Assembly: GCA_964530625.1 (NCBI GenBank)
Contig: CAZHAK010000003.1
Coordinates: 1-64,000 of the forward strand
Direction of reading: 5' to 3'
Length of the DNA stretch: 64,000 nt
Source of the DNA: JABWCQ01 sp964530625
GTDB taxonomy: Bacteria; Electryoneota; RPQS01
Part shown: piece after piece, positions 16,513-25,099 of the stretch
How positions within the stretch are numbered: the first letter of the stretch is position 1
Layout of the letters: every line of letters begins with the position of its first letter
Made by a program: the position numbers and the translations under genes
The notes under the pieces: model-generated
The model's database searches: none
What the model was told of the DNA's origin: nothing
What the model saw: only the letters and a program-made list of their open reading frames with translations

Positions 16513-17606
16513 CCGATCGCCATTATTTAATCGGCATTCGGGTGCTCGCGGTTTTGCTGACTTCCGTGCTGCTGCTCAATCTTCCGGGGGTTCCTTTGCG
16601 AGCTTTGGCCGAGAAGTTTGACTGGCTCATGTATATTGACCTTGAAGAAATTCTGGTCATGCGCGAGAAGCCTAAACCCAAGCCGATTCCTATTCCCATT
16701 TCACAGGCGAAAATCGCCCCGCGTGCCACGCCGTCGCCGGTGATTGCGCCGACCGAAGTGAAATCGGATCCGTCGCAGATTATCGTCAACGAGCCGTCGC
16801 TGGAGAAACCCGAGTTCGGCATGGTGCACGAGCTGTTTGATCCGCCGCCGGAAGATCGCCCGCAAACGAAACTTTCTCCGACCGCGTCTCCATTGCCAAA
16901 CATTATCACTCAGCGGGCCGATGCGGGGGAGTCGCGTCCGCAAGCCGCGATTCCCGCGCCGACGGAACAGTCCGGACGAGTTTATAAAGGAGCGGGTGCG
17001 CCGAATCTTGAACCTTCTCTGACTCCGAGTTATACCGGACCGGATTTGAATTTGCCGACTGCGGAGCAACCTGCGGTCGGCTTGTCGCGTGGCGACGAAC
17101 TCGCGACATCCAAGACTCCGGGTATCGCGCGCGGTGAGCAGGATTTTCAATCGTCCGTCGGCAGACAAGCCGGACCGGGCACGAGCGAATCCATCACACT
17201 CGGCAATGACTTGGTCGGCGAAAGTGAACTTTCCGGTTTGCTCGATTGGCTGCGCGCGAATCCGGGCGCGTTTTCGCCTGTGCTGATGGCCTATATGGAA
17301 AGTGATCCGGGAGACTTGAAGGGTATCACAAGTTTCGGAGGCTGGGATATCTTCATTCAGTATTCCGAAGTGGAGGGACAGTTGAAAGTCTTTCTGTCTC
17401 GCGCCGACAAAGGAATTCTCTTGGCCGACTCCGATTTCAAACGGCGCTCGCAAATGTTCGGCATGGGCAGTGTGGCGCGCGTAGGCCGCGACGTCAACTC
17501 CGTCACCGCTCAGCGCGAACGCCCGACCGCGCAAACCACCAGCGAATTCTACTCCGTCTTTCAAGGCTGGATGAGCAGCAAGGGTATTCAGTTCGCGGGG
17601 AGATGA
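16509..17606 (+). CDS. TonB/TolA-like periplasmic energy transducer
   Basis: A 365-residue protein with one N-terminal membrane anchor (about 8-28), then a proline/lysine-rich stretch (EKPKPKPIPIPI) and a long proline-rich, low-complexity region to about residue 230, as in TonB and TolA. The C-terminal 110 residues are folded-looking (SELSGLLDWLRANPGAFSP and a WDIFIQYSEVEG block) but do not match the usual TonB C-terminal domain. It starts with GTG overlapping the ExbD stop. It probably carries force from the ExbB/ExbD motor to the outer membrane. The receiving partner is likely the barrel protein two genes on. Confidence 0.75.
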   Translation: MTDRHYLIGIRVLAVLLTSVLLLNLPGVPLRALAEKFDWLMYIDLEEILVMREKPKPKPIPIPISQAKIAPRATPSPVIAPTEVKSDPSQIIVNEPSLEKPEFGMVHELFDPPPEDRPQTKLSPTASPLPNIITQRADAGESRPQAAIPAPTEQSGRVYKGAGAPNLEPSLTPSYTGPDLNLPTAEQPAVGLSRGDELATSKTPGIARGEQDFQSSVGRQAGPGTSESITLGNDLVGESELSGLLDWLRANPGAFSPVLMAYMESDPGDLKGITSFGGWDIFIQYSEVEGQLKVFLSRADKGILLADSDFKRRSQMFGMGSVARVGRDVNSVTAQRERPTAQTTSEFYSVFQGWMSSKGIQFAGR

Positions 17607-17610
17607 GATT

Positions 17611-18948
17611 ATGAAGATGAACATGATTAGACCACACGTGATGATTTATCTGCTCGGCATCTTTTTGTCGTGCTCGCTCGCGGTTGCGCAAGATCAGACA
17701 CAGCAGGAAGCGGATTCGCTGGCGAAGCTTTTGTTCGGGAATGAAAGGACAGAAGATCAAGCGACGGTCTTGTTCGAGCGCGGGAAAGAGGATTTTAACG
17801 CGGGTGAAGGATTCTTGAAGGAAGCGAATGCCATGCGCGCGGCAGGAACGGACACCACGATGAAGTCGCGCGGTGGAGTGTTTGGATTGATCGGGCAGGC
17901 GATGGGGGACACAACCAAGTCGTCCAAAGAGCAGGACACGCGCAAGCGCGCCATGTCCGCCTTCAAGGCCGCCGCGAAAAATTTTGAAAAAGCGCTCGCA
18001 AAACAGCCGGAGATGAAAGAAGTTCAACTCTGGCTCGTGGCGACCTATGATAGAATGGAAGATTGGGACAAATCGCTGCCGCTCTACCGCGAGATATTGA
18101 ATGAGCGTCAAGGCGAGGATAATCTCTGGTTCGCCTATGGCTACGCGGCCTACCAAGCGAAGCAGTACGACAAAGCCGTGACGGGATTTGATCAGGCGAT
18201 GCGCATCAAAGAGCTTGTGACCGGTTCGCAGGATTCGATTCCCAACAGTTATCGTTTGTATCTCGGCGAAGCGTATTTGAAAACCTATCAGGATCAGAAC
18301 GCGCTGAAGATGTTCACGCTCGCGCAATCGAAATCCTCTCCCGAAGATTCCGCCGAAATTCAAACGACGATTGACTGGATCAATTGGGATGACGGCGGCA
18401 TCGCGGCGGCGGAATATCGTGACGCGGCATATGCCGCGGAGAACAGAGAAGACTGGAACGCCGCGCGCGAAGCCTATCTCGGCGGCATCGGTTCCGCGCG
18501 CACGACCAAAGCCAAGGATTTTCTGACGTGGCGGCTGTCGCTCGTGACCTATAATCACGGCAACAAGACCGAAGGTATTCAACGGCTCGGTGAAACCGTC
18601 AATCGGTTGGGCGCGGACTGTCCGAAAGATTACAAAGAGAGTTACGGACGCATGTTGTACGCCTACGGGCAGGAGCTTGTGGCCAACGGCGACCGGCGCG
18701 GCGCGCTGGAGTATTTTTTGAACAGCACGAAAGTGCCGTGGGAAGGACAGGGGGGAGGATTTGTTTCCATCGCGCAAATCGCGTCCAATGATTTGACACA
18801 ATCCATCGAGAACGCCGAGCGCGCGCTGCAATATCCGCTAACGCCCGATCAACGCAAAAAAGCGTACGAGATTTTGGTGACGTCCTATCGCTCAAAGGGG
18901 CAATGGGACGATATGAAAAAATATCAAGCCCTGTTAGGGGGAGAATAA
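17611..18948 (+). CDS. Exported TPR protein of the ExbB operon
   Basis: A 445-residue periplasmic protein. Signal peptide with cleavage near SLAVAQ. The mature part is a TPR-type solenoid: AMSAFKAAAKNFEKALAKQPEMKEVQLWLVATYDRMEDWDKSLPLYREIL, followed by at least three more units through the C-terminus (for example ENAERALQYPLTPDQRKKAYEIL). A GGGAGATGAGATT stretch gives the ribosome site. It begins 4 bases after the TonB-like gene and abuts the barrel gene. It probably acts as a periplasmic scaffold linking motor and barrel. Confidence 0.85.
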   Translation: MKMNMIRPHVMIYLLGIFLSCSLAVAQDQTQQEADSLAKLLFGNERTEDQATVLFERGKEDFNAGEGFLKEANAMRAAGTDTTMKSRGGVFGLIGQAMGDTTKSSKEQDTRKRAMSAFKAAAKNFEKALAKQPEMKEVQLWLVATYDRMEDWDKSLPLYREILNERQGEDNLWFAYGYAAYQAKQYDKAVTGFDQAMRIKELVTGSQDSIPNSYRLYLGEAYLKTYQDQNALKMFTLAQSKSSPEDSAEIQTTIDWINWDDGGIAAAEYRDAAYAAENREDWNAAREAYLGGIGSARTTKAKDFLTWRLSLVTYNHGNKTEGIQRLGETVNRLGADCPKDYKESYGRMLYAYGQELVANGDRRGALEYFLNSTKVPWEGQGGGFVSIAQIASNDLTQSIENAERALQYPLTPDQRKKAYEILVTSYRSKGQWDDMKKYQALLGGE

Positions 18949-20643
18949 GTGAAGCAACTGAGATGGCTGTTTGCCGCGTGCGCGGCTCTGATGATGACGA
19001 TGAACGTGTTTGCCGAAGTGGACTACAAACTCGTGACGCAGCAGAATGTCACGGACGCGCGCGACATTCAGGTCTTGCGAGAAGAATTATTTTTAGGAAA
19101 CGAAACGATTGAGCGCGCGCTGATTACGGACTTGTTGAATGACGGCTTTGATCAGAATGACGCGGTCGTGCTCTATCCGACGGGAAGAGTGCTCAGGCTT
19201 GAGCCGATCAGCGACAGACTGGATTCGCTGTTGCGTTCGTTTAAGCCGCCGCCCAACACGGAAATTTATGAGAGCCGGCAGTATCATTCGGTTTTCGATT
19301 CGGTTTCAATCATGAGCCGCGGCGGGAAAGCGTTGGGTTACGGCTTGCTCGGCGGCTTGCAGGAGAGATTGGCGCGCGGCTATCGCGGCAATCTGATTGA
19401 AGGCTATTTTAAGTTCACGAACAACGGCGCGCAGATCCGCTTGTGGAATTTTGATTCGACCAGAGTAAGTTTTCCCAGACCTGAACCGTCGAAATATGAC
19501 ACTGTCTTTGTCTATCAGCGCGACACGGTATTCGTGCCGGAGATTGTAACCGTCACGCAGGATCCGATCATCATTCGGGATACGGTCTATGTGCCGAGCG
19601 AACTTCTGGAAACTCCGCGCGGACTTTATTATCGTGAAGCGCTCGGTATGCTGGGCGGCGGGTATTCCATGTCGCGGCGGGATGCTTCACGCGGCAGATT
19701 ATCCTTTGCCGCCGGTAACGAGTGGGAGTTCGGCGTCTGGGACAGATGGATCGCGGGGCGGCAAGAGATCAACTCGCGCGTCGGGCTAAGATTCACGGCA
19801 GAGCTCGCGCCGTGGAAAAGCGATTCACTCTCGGCAAGATTTTTAGGCACGTCCGGTGAAGTCATGTATATTCCCGCTTGGGATCGTTCGCTGTTTGTCT
19901 TCGGCGGATTGCGCGCTTATTATCAGGACAATTTATTTTGGGATCGCGTGCGAGCGGGTTGGAAAGATGACACGTATGAAGAGTCGTCCGCACAGGATTT
20001 AGGACACTACGAGCTTGCGGTCAAAGCCGGACTCGACAAACTGGCGCCCTATGGAGCGGGGAAGAAGATCGGAGTGTGGGGACGCGTCGCAGCCATTTGG
20101 CCCGGTCCTGACAACAGCGGCTATACGTTCTCGCAGGAATTGCTTTCGCAATCTGGCCGACCCGTCACCGACGAGTGGACGTGGACGACGGGCAGTTCTT
20201 ATGAGATTGACGGCAACGCAAATTTCAAACTGTCAGACCAAACGCAAGTCACGGTCGGCGCGGGTGTGCATCTTGAGCCGAAACTGTCTTACAAATATAT
20301 CACTCAACCGGGCAACTTAACCGCGGGCGAGAATACCGTTGACGTGACGATCTTTCAACAATCGGTGGCGCTGCGTTGGACTGTTTTGAGCAGCCCGTCT
20401 TACCGCTTAAGACTTGAAGGCGGCGCGCGTAATCAAGTGTTAAGCGCGTCGTTTGATAACGATGACTTCAAGAAGCAGGTCGAAGAGTCGTTCTTCCCCT
20501 ATATGGAGGCGCCGATATTGGACGGCTCGATTCAACTTGACATTGACATCGTGCAAGTGAGCGCGGGTGTCAAGGCGTATTTGCCGGACGGCGAAGATGC
20601 GCAGATTCGTCCGTGGGGAGGGCTGTACTTCTTGTTTAAGTAA
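18949..20643 (+). CDS. Probable outer-membrane barrel protein of the ExbB operon
   Basis: A 564-residue exported protein starting with GTG directly after the TPR gene stop (zero spacing). It has a signal peptide (MKQLRWLFAACAALMMTMNVFA). An N-terminal periplasmic part (about 22-220) contains repeated DTVFVYQRDTVFVPE and DTVYVPSE elements. The C-terminal part (about 235-564) alternates polar and aromatic residues in strand-length blocks and ends in LYFLFK with a terminal aromatic pattern, as expected for a barrel. No TonB-dependent receptor plug or TonB box is recognised. A terminator follows. Confidence 0.72.
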   Translation: MKQLRWLFAACAALMMTMNVFAEVDYKLVTQQNVTDARDIQVLREELFLGNETIERALITDLLNDGFDQNDAVVLYPTGRVLRLEPISDRLDSLLRSFKPPPNTEIYESRQYHSVFDSVSIMSRGGKALGYGLLGGLQERLARGYRGNLIEGYFKFTNNGAQIRLWNFDSTRVSFPRPEPSKYDTVFVYQRDTVFVPEIVTVTQDPIIIRDTVYVPSELLETPRGLYYREALGMLGGGYSMSRRDASRGRLSFAAGNEWEFGVWDRWIAGRQEINSRVGLRFTAELAPWKSDSLSARFLGTSGEVMYIPAWDRSLFVFGGLRAYYQDNLFWDRVRAGWKDDTYEESSAQDLGHYELAVKAGLDKLAPYGAGKKIGVWGRVAAIWPGPDNSGYTFSQELLSQSGRPVTDEWTWTTGSSYEIDGNANFKLSDQTQVTVGAGVHLEPKLSYKYITQPGNLTAGENTVDVTIFQQSVALRWTVLSSPSYRLRLEGGARNQVLSASFDNDDFKKQVEESFFPYMEAPILDGSIQLDIDIVQVSAGVKAYLPDGEDAQIRPWGGLYFLFK

Positions 20644-20667
20644 GAAGTCAGAAATCAGAAGCCAGAA
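20643..20667. repeat. AGTCAGAA-type direct repeats
   Basis: AAGTCAGAAATCAGAAGCCAG lies right after the barrel gene stop. It is the same short repeat family as at 6729 and 7308. Confidence 0.45.
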
Positions 20668-20700
20668 AAACGAGGCGGCCTTGCGGTCGCCTCGTTTTTT
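20666..20700. terminator. Intrinsic terminator between convergent operons
   Basis: AAAAACGAGGCG (20666-20677) pairs with CGCCTCGTTTTT (20688-20699). Flanking A and T tracts make it usable in both directions, between the ExbB operon and pgl. Confidence 0.85.
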
Positions 20701-20716
20701 ATTCGGATGATTGATA

Positions 20717-21439
20717 TCAGTTATTCAATTCGCTCGAGGCGGCCTCATCGAGAATCCAAATCAAACGGCCTTCGTGCGGATTGACTCTGGTTGCCGGATA
20801 GTGATAGTTGTTATCAATTAGCACTTCGCGCAAACGAGTGGCTTTCTCTTCGCCCGTCACCAAGAAAATTGCCGCGCGTGGGTTGTTCAACACTCTGAGA
20901 GTTAATGTCAATCGTTTCGGAATCGCGTTGCCCGCAATCTCAACCGCTTCAACTAATGCGCCAGACTCCAGCACGGGCGTGCCGGGAAAGAGCGAGGCTG
21001 TGTGACCGTCCGCGCCCATGCCCAGTAAAATCGCGTCAAAGGAAACCGACTCGGGCAGAAAGCGGCTCTTCAATGTGCGCGCATATTCGTCGGCGGCTTC
21101 TTGCAGGCTTTCCTGCTCGGCTTTCATGCGGAAAACGTCGCCGAGTTCAACTTTACTCAAGAACAAGTCGTACGCGAGCTTGTAGTTTGAGTCCTTGTGT
21201 GTCGGAGGAACGGCGCGTTCGTCCACCCAAAAAACTTCCCAGTTGCCATAATCCATTTCTTCATTCCACTCAGGGTCGGCGAGCAGTTTGAAAAGTATTG
21301 CCGGAGTCGAGCCGCCGGAAAGCGCAATGCGAAAAACTCCGCGCTCGGCAATCGCTTCTGCTTGCAACTCCTGCAAAAGCGCCGCCGCCGCTTCGGCGAC
21401 GTCGTCGGGATATTCGCAATAAATGATTTCAGGATTCAT
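20717..21439 (-). CDS. pgl: 6-phosphogluconolactonase
   Basis: Hydrolyses 6-phosphogluconolactone to 6-phosphogluconate. The start at the ATG at 21439 overlaps the opcA stop as ATGA. Family motifs include ALSGGSTP, the WVDERAVPP-x-DSNY block and GMGADGHTASLFPGTP, with the general-base histidine in the last. The 240-residue length is normal. It is the last gene of the oxidative pentose phosphate operon. Confidence 0.93.
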   Translation of the reverse strand: MNPEIIYCEYPDDVAEAAAALLQELQAEAIAERGVFRIALSGGSTPAILFKLLADPEWNEEMDYGNWEVFWVDERAVPPTHKDSNYKLAYDLFLSKVELGDVFRMKAEQESLQEAADEYARTLKSRFLPESVSFDAILLGMGADGHTASLFPGTPVLESGALVEAVEIAGNAIPKRLTLTLRVLNNPRAAIFLVTGEEKATRLREVLIDNNYHYPATRVNPHEGRLIWILDEAASSELNN

Positions 21440-22482
21440 GAGAAGAGTAACTCCGGGAGCCAGTCGTGGGCCATGCGCACGCTCTTGTCCATGCGCGGAT
21501 CGCGGCCCCACGCGTGCAGTTCGTGAGTGAGCAGCGTGAGTATATCCGCTTCGCGCGCGCGCGCGATATGTGTGTGTCCGTTGTAGGTCAAGGTAAAATT
21601 CTCTTCTTCGCGCACCACCGCCGCAGTCAGATCGTTGGCAAAGATGAATTCAATTCCGGCAGGCGCGCTGCCTCCGTCCAAATGAAACACTATCTTGCGG
21701 TCATTCGTAAAAGCAATAACGGGACGGCTGCCCAACAGCGACACGCTTTCTAATTGCCATTCAAGCGTCGACGCAATCCACGCCGCAGACAAAAGCGATC
21801 CGCACGTCAGCTTGCTGCCAAGCGAATGGATCCGTACTTCTAAAAGCTCCGAGTGCGCCGGGCACACATCAAAAAGTTCAGCCACCGCGCCGCGCCAACC
21901 GGACAGTTCCGCCCACAGCAAGTCCGTCACGACGCACTCGCTCGGTACGCTTTCGTAAAGCTCGAACCACTCTTTCAAAGTTGAAGCGGGTGCCAGATTG
22001 TCCGTCGCGCAGGTAATCACGCGCTCACAACTTTGCGACAGAATTTTCAAGAGCGGATGATTCAGCGGCAACGAAGAATGCCAGACAATCGCCGTGGCCA
22101 GACTGCCCAAGGAGAGTGAATGAACCAATGAGGACGCGCGCAACTCGGCCTCGCCGTCCATTTCGAGAATAATCGCTTCAGAACAAATCTGCCGGTTCTC
22201 GCCTTCAAGTTTGCGGCAATGCGCCGTCACCCATGCGCGCTGTGCCGCCGGAGCGTTCTCATTTAGCACCACCAAAATCGTGCGTGTCGGATGCACCAGC
22301 GCCAGGTCGGGAATCAACTCGCGCGCTTCTTCCACCGAGCGCGACTCACAAATCAGCACAAGATTGAAGGCCGTCGCGCGCGTGATCGGATGATCCGATG
22401 TTTCGGAATCGCGCCACAACTGTTCGAGTTCCTGCTCGATTCGCGCGACGTCCACCTCTTGCGGCGGGGCGAGGGGAGACAT
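21436..22482 (-). CDS. opcA: Glucose-6-phosphate dehydrogenase assembly protein OpcA-like
   Basis: About 348 residues. The start is placed at the ATG at 22482 (five bases after the zwf stop) rather than 69 bases inside zwf. The sequence follows OpcA: an N-terminal helix (IEQELEQLWRDSE), ATAFNLVLI, a TILVVLNENA strand, SEAIILEMDGEAELRASSLV and a central H-P-L-x-L-x-W-x-x-x-LP-like block here reading TAIVWHSSLPLNHPLL. OpcA activates or assembles G6PDH in cyanobacteria and actinobacteria. Its position between zwf and pgl supports the same job here. Confidence 0.85.
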   Translation of the reverse strand: MSPLAPPQEVDVARIEQELEQLWRDSETSDHPITRATAFNLVLICESRSVEEARELIPDLALVHPTRTILVVLNENAPAAQRAWVTAHCRKLEGENRQICSEAIILEMDGEAELRASSLVHSLSLGSLATAIVWHSSLPLNHPLLKILSQSCERVITCATDNLAPASTLKEWFELYESVPSECVVTDLLWAELSGWRGAVAELFDVCPAHSELLEVRIHSLGSKLTCGSLLSAAWIASTLEWQLESVSLLGSRPVIAFTNDRKIVFHLDGGSAPAGIEFIFANDLTAAVVREEENFTLTYNGHTHIARAREADILTLLTHELHAWGRDPRMDKSVRMAHDWLPELLFS

Positions 22483-22487
22483 GCCGC

Positions 22488-24020
22488 TCACAACTTTCTC
22501 CAACGATGATTCTCTTTTGCCAACATCAAATCCGCTTCGCTCGGTCCCCAACTTCCGGCCACATATTGCGGCAGAGGTTCACTGGTGTCCTTGGCCCACG
22601 CGTCGAGCACGGGCTGCACGATGCGCCAGCCTTCCTCGACTGAATCGCGGCGCGCAAAAAGAGTTTGATCCCCCATCATCGCATCCAACAGCAATCGCTC
22701 GTAGGCATCGGAGAGCCTCCCTCCAAAAGAGGTCCCGTAACGAAAATCCATTTCCACCGGACGCACATGCAGCGCGTAGCCGGGAAGTTTTACTTCAAAC
22801 TTCAGACTGATCCCTTCATTGGGCTGAATGCGAATCGCGAGCACGTTCTGCTCAAGTCTGTCCACTGGAGACTGCGAAAAGACCATGTGCGGCACAGTGC
22901 GAAACACAATCGCAACTTCGGTCACGCGCTTGGCCAATCGCTTGCCCGTGCGCAGATAAAACGGCACGCCGCTCCAGCGCCAGTTGTCAATGTTCAGTTT
23001 CAGCGCGGCGTAAGTCTCCGTTTGCGAATCCGCTTTGACTCCGTTCTCCTGCAAATATCCCGCGACGGTTTTTCCCGTGACGGCGCCGGCGGCATACTGC
23101 GCGCGCACGGCGACGTTCGGCACGTCTTGCTCCGCGATGGGCCGTATGGATTCGAGCACTTTTCGCTTCTCGTCGCGAATCGCTTCGGCGGCAAGACTCG
23201 CGGGGCGCTCCATCGCAACCATTGCCAAAATCTGCATCAAGTGATTCTGAATCATGTCGCGCAACGCGCCCGACTCTTCATAGTATTGCGCGCGCTCCTC
23301 GACTCCGAGTGCTTCGGCGGCGGTGATGGCGACGTGATCCACGTAGTGATGATTCCAGATCGGCTCGAAAAGCGTGTTGGCTAAACGTAAAACCAAAATG
23401 TTCTGCACGGTCTCTTTACCGAGATAGTGATCAATTCGATAAATCTGATCTTCTCGAAACACTTTGGCCGCCGCCGAATTCAAGGCTTCCGCGCTGTCGA
23501 AATCCCTGCCGAAGGGTTTTTCGATTATGATTCTGCACCACGCGCCGGGTTCGGAGTCCGCTATATTCACCGCGCCTAACGCCGCGATAGTCGGAGCGTA
23601 GCCCGTTGGCGGAATCGAAAGATAAATTAAATGATTGCGCGGCCCCCCCGCACCCGCCATCTCGCCCAGTCGCCAGCGCAGATCATCGAATCTTCCATCG
23701 CTGGCCGAGTCCTTCACGGTGAAAATTCGTTCAGCGAACTTTCGCGCAAACTCGTCATCGGGAATCGATCCGGGAGCCATCGCGCGCGCGTTGTTCAAGA
23801 CGTCTTCGCGAAACGTGTTCTCGTCAATGTCCTTGCGCGAGACACACAAAAACTGCGTTCGTTCAGATACGCGACCCTCGCGCACAAGATGAGCCAGTGA
23901 CGGAAAGAGTTTGCGCTGTGCCAAATCACCCGTGCCGCCGAAAATAATCAACACACACGGATCGGCGGGATGTTCCATCAACATGCCGCTGCGAAACAGA
24001 TTGAGAGGAGTATCGCTCAT
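22488..24020 (-). CDS. zwf: Glucose-6-phosphate 1-dehydrogenase
   Basis: A 510-residue enzyme oxidising glucose 6-phosphate to the lactone with NADP, the entry step of the oxidative pentose phosphate path. N-terminal dinucleotide motif IFGGTGDLAQRKL, substrate motif RIDHYLGKE with the catalytic histidine, IIIEKPFGRD, and the C-terminal VEEGWRIVQPVLDAW. The start overlaps the gnd stop as ATGA. Second of four coupled genes. Confidence 0.96.
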   Translation of the reverse strand: MSDTPLNLFRSGMLMEHPADPCVLIIFGGTGDLAQRKLFPSLAHLVREGRVSERTQFLCVSRKDIDENTFREDVLNNARAMAPGSIPDDEFARKFAERIFTVKDSASDGRFDDLRWRLGEMAGAGGPRNHLIYLSIPPTGYAPTIAALGAVNIADSEPGAWCRIIIEKPFGRDFDSAEALNSAAAKVFREDQIYRIDHYLGKETVQNILVLRLANTLFEPIWNHHYVDHVAITAAEALGVEERAQYYEESGALRDMIQNHLMQILAMVAMERPASLAAEAIRDEKRKVLESIRPIAEQDVPNVAVRAQYAAGAVTGKTVAGYLQENGVKADSQTETYAALKLNIDNWRWSGVPFYLRTGKRLAKRVTEVAIVFRTVPHMVFSQSPVDRLEQNVLAIRIQPNEGISLKFEVKLPGYALHVRPVEMDFRYGTSFGGRLSDAYERLLLDAMMGDQTLFARRDSVEEGWRIVQPVLDAWAKDTSEPLPQYVAGSWGPSEADLMLAKENHRWRKL

Positions 24021-24916
24021 TTCTCCGTCTTCATCGCATGACCGCCGAACTGATTTCTGAGCGCGCTCAAGAGCCGCAAGCCAAAGCCTTCTTCATCCCG
24101 CGACGCGAATCTGGCGAACAGCGCCGCCGCAATCGTCGGAGCGGGCACCGCATGTTCGACACATTCATGCACCGTCCAACGGCCTTCGCCGCTATCCGCA
24201 ACCCACGGCTTCACTTTTTGCAGTTTCGGATCATCCTGTAAAGCAAGCGTCGCGAGTTCCAGAAGCCACGAGCGTACGACGCTGCCGCTTTCCCAAAGTT
24301 TGGAAATCGCCGGCAAATCCAATTGAAACGGTCCGCGGTGCATCAGCTCGAAGCCTTCGGCGTAAGATTGCATCATCGCATACTCGATGCCGTTGTGCAC
24401 CATCTTGACAAAATGTCCGGATCCCGTCGGGCCGCAGTGCATGTAGCCATTTTCCGGCGCCAACGTTTTCAGAGCAGGCTCAAGCAGTTTGAAGGCGCCG
24501 GGATTTGCACCGACCATCAAGCAGTAGCCGACTTTCAATCCCCACACTCCGCCGGATGTGCCCGCATCTACAAAGTGAATTCCCAGTTTGGCCAACTCTT
24601 CGCCGCGCTTCATCGTGTCCCGGAAATTAGAGTTTCCCCCGTCCACAATGACGTCGCCCGATTTCAGAAGCGTCTTGAGGGTTGCAATGGATTCGTCCAC
24701 CGGCGCACCCGCCGGAATCATCAGCCAGACGACTTTCGGGCTGGCCAACTTCGAGACGATGTCGGCGAGATCCTTTGCCCCGATTGCGCCTTTTGACACG
24801 GCGACATCAATGTCAGTCTGCGTCCGGCTGTAAACGACACAGGAGTGGCCCCCAAGCTGAAGCCGCTCGACCATGTTGCTCCCCATTTTCCCCAGTCCAA
24901 CAAATCCGAGTTTCAT
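24017..24916 (-). CDS. gnd: 6-phosphogluconate dehydrogenase, decarboxylating (short form)
   Basis: A 299-residue enzyme oxidising 6-phosphogluconate to ribulose 5-phosphate. Rossmann motif GFVGLGKMGSNM, VDGGNSNFRDT, the GTSGGVWGL substrate block and HFVKMVHNGIEY with the catalytic lysine and asparagine. This is the short GntZ/YqeC-type enzyme of about 300 residues, not the 470-residue form, and such enzymes often use NAD. An AAAGG ribosome site lies 6 bases upstream. First gene of the operon. The upstream gap is AT-rich and shared with the divergent glycosyltransferase operon. Confidence 0.94.
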   Translation of the reverse strand: MKLGFVGLGKMGSNMVERLQLGGHSCVVYSRTQTDIDVAVSKGAIGAKDLADIVSKLASPKVVWLMIPAGAPVDESIATLKTLLKSGDVIVDGGNSNFRDTMKRGEELAKLGIHFVDAGTSGGVWGLKVGYCLMVGANPGAFKLLEPALKTLAPENGYMHCGPTGSGHFVKMVHNGIEYAMMQSYAEGFELMHRGPFQLDLPAISKLWESGSVVRSWLLELATLALQDDPKLQKVKPWVADSGEGRWTVHECVEHAVPAPTIAAALFARFASRDEEGFGLRLLSALRNQFGGHAMKTEK

Positions 24917-25031
24917 GGTAAACCTTTATTTAGAAATGACTTAAAATAACCAAATCAAAACTTCTGCTGACGGTTAGCTGATTCAATTAACCGAATTTCA
25001 ATTGTGAATGCAATTAACGGGACAAATCACC

Positions 25032-25060
25032 TTGAGATTTTGCGCTGTAACATGTATGTT
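25032..25060 (+). promoter_or_regulatory. Candidate promoter of the glycosyltransferase operon
   Basis: TTGAGA (25032-25037) and TATGTT (25055-25060) are separated by 17 bases, about 40 bases before the first gene. Confidence 0.4.
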
Positions 25061-25099
25061 GTCAAATTATATGGCAAATGCAACCGCGACAACTCCTGA

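Noticed and set aside
16701..17624. A 307-codon minus-strand open frame
   Set aside because: It is opposite the TonB-like gene and is an arginine-rich shadow.
17503..18831. A 442-codon minus-strand open frame
   Set aside because: It is antisense to the TPR gene of the ExbB operon, with arginine- and valine-rich sequence and no domain. A shadow frame.
22482..22551. Longer OpcA N-terminus starting inside zwf
   Set aside because: The ATG at 22482 lies 5 bases after the zwf stop and begins at the expected family start. The extra 23 residues have no support.
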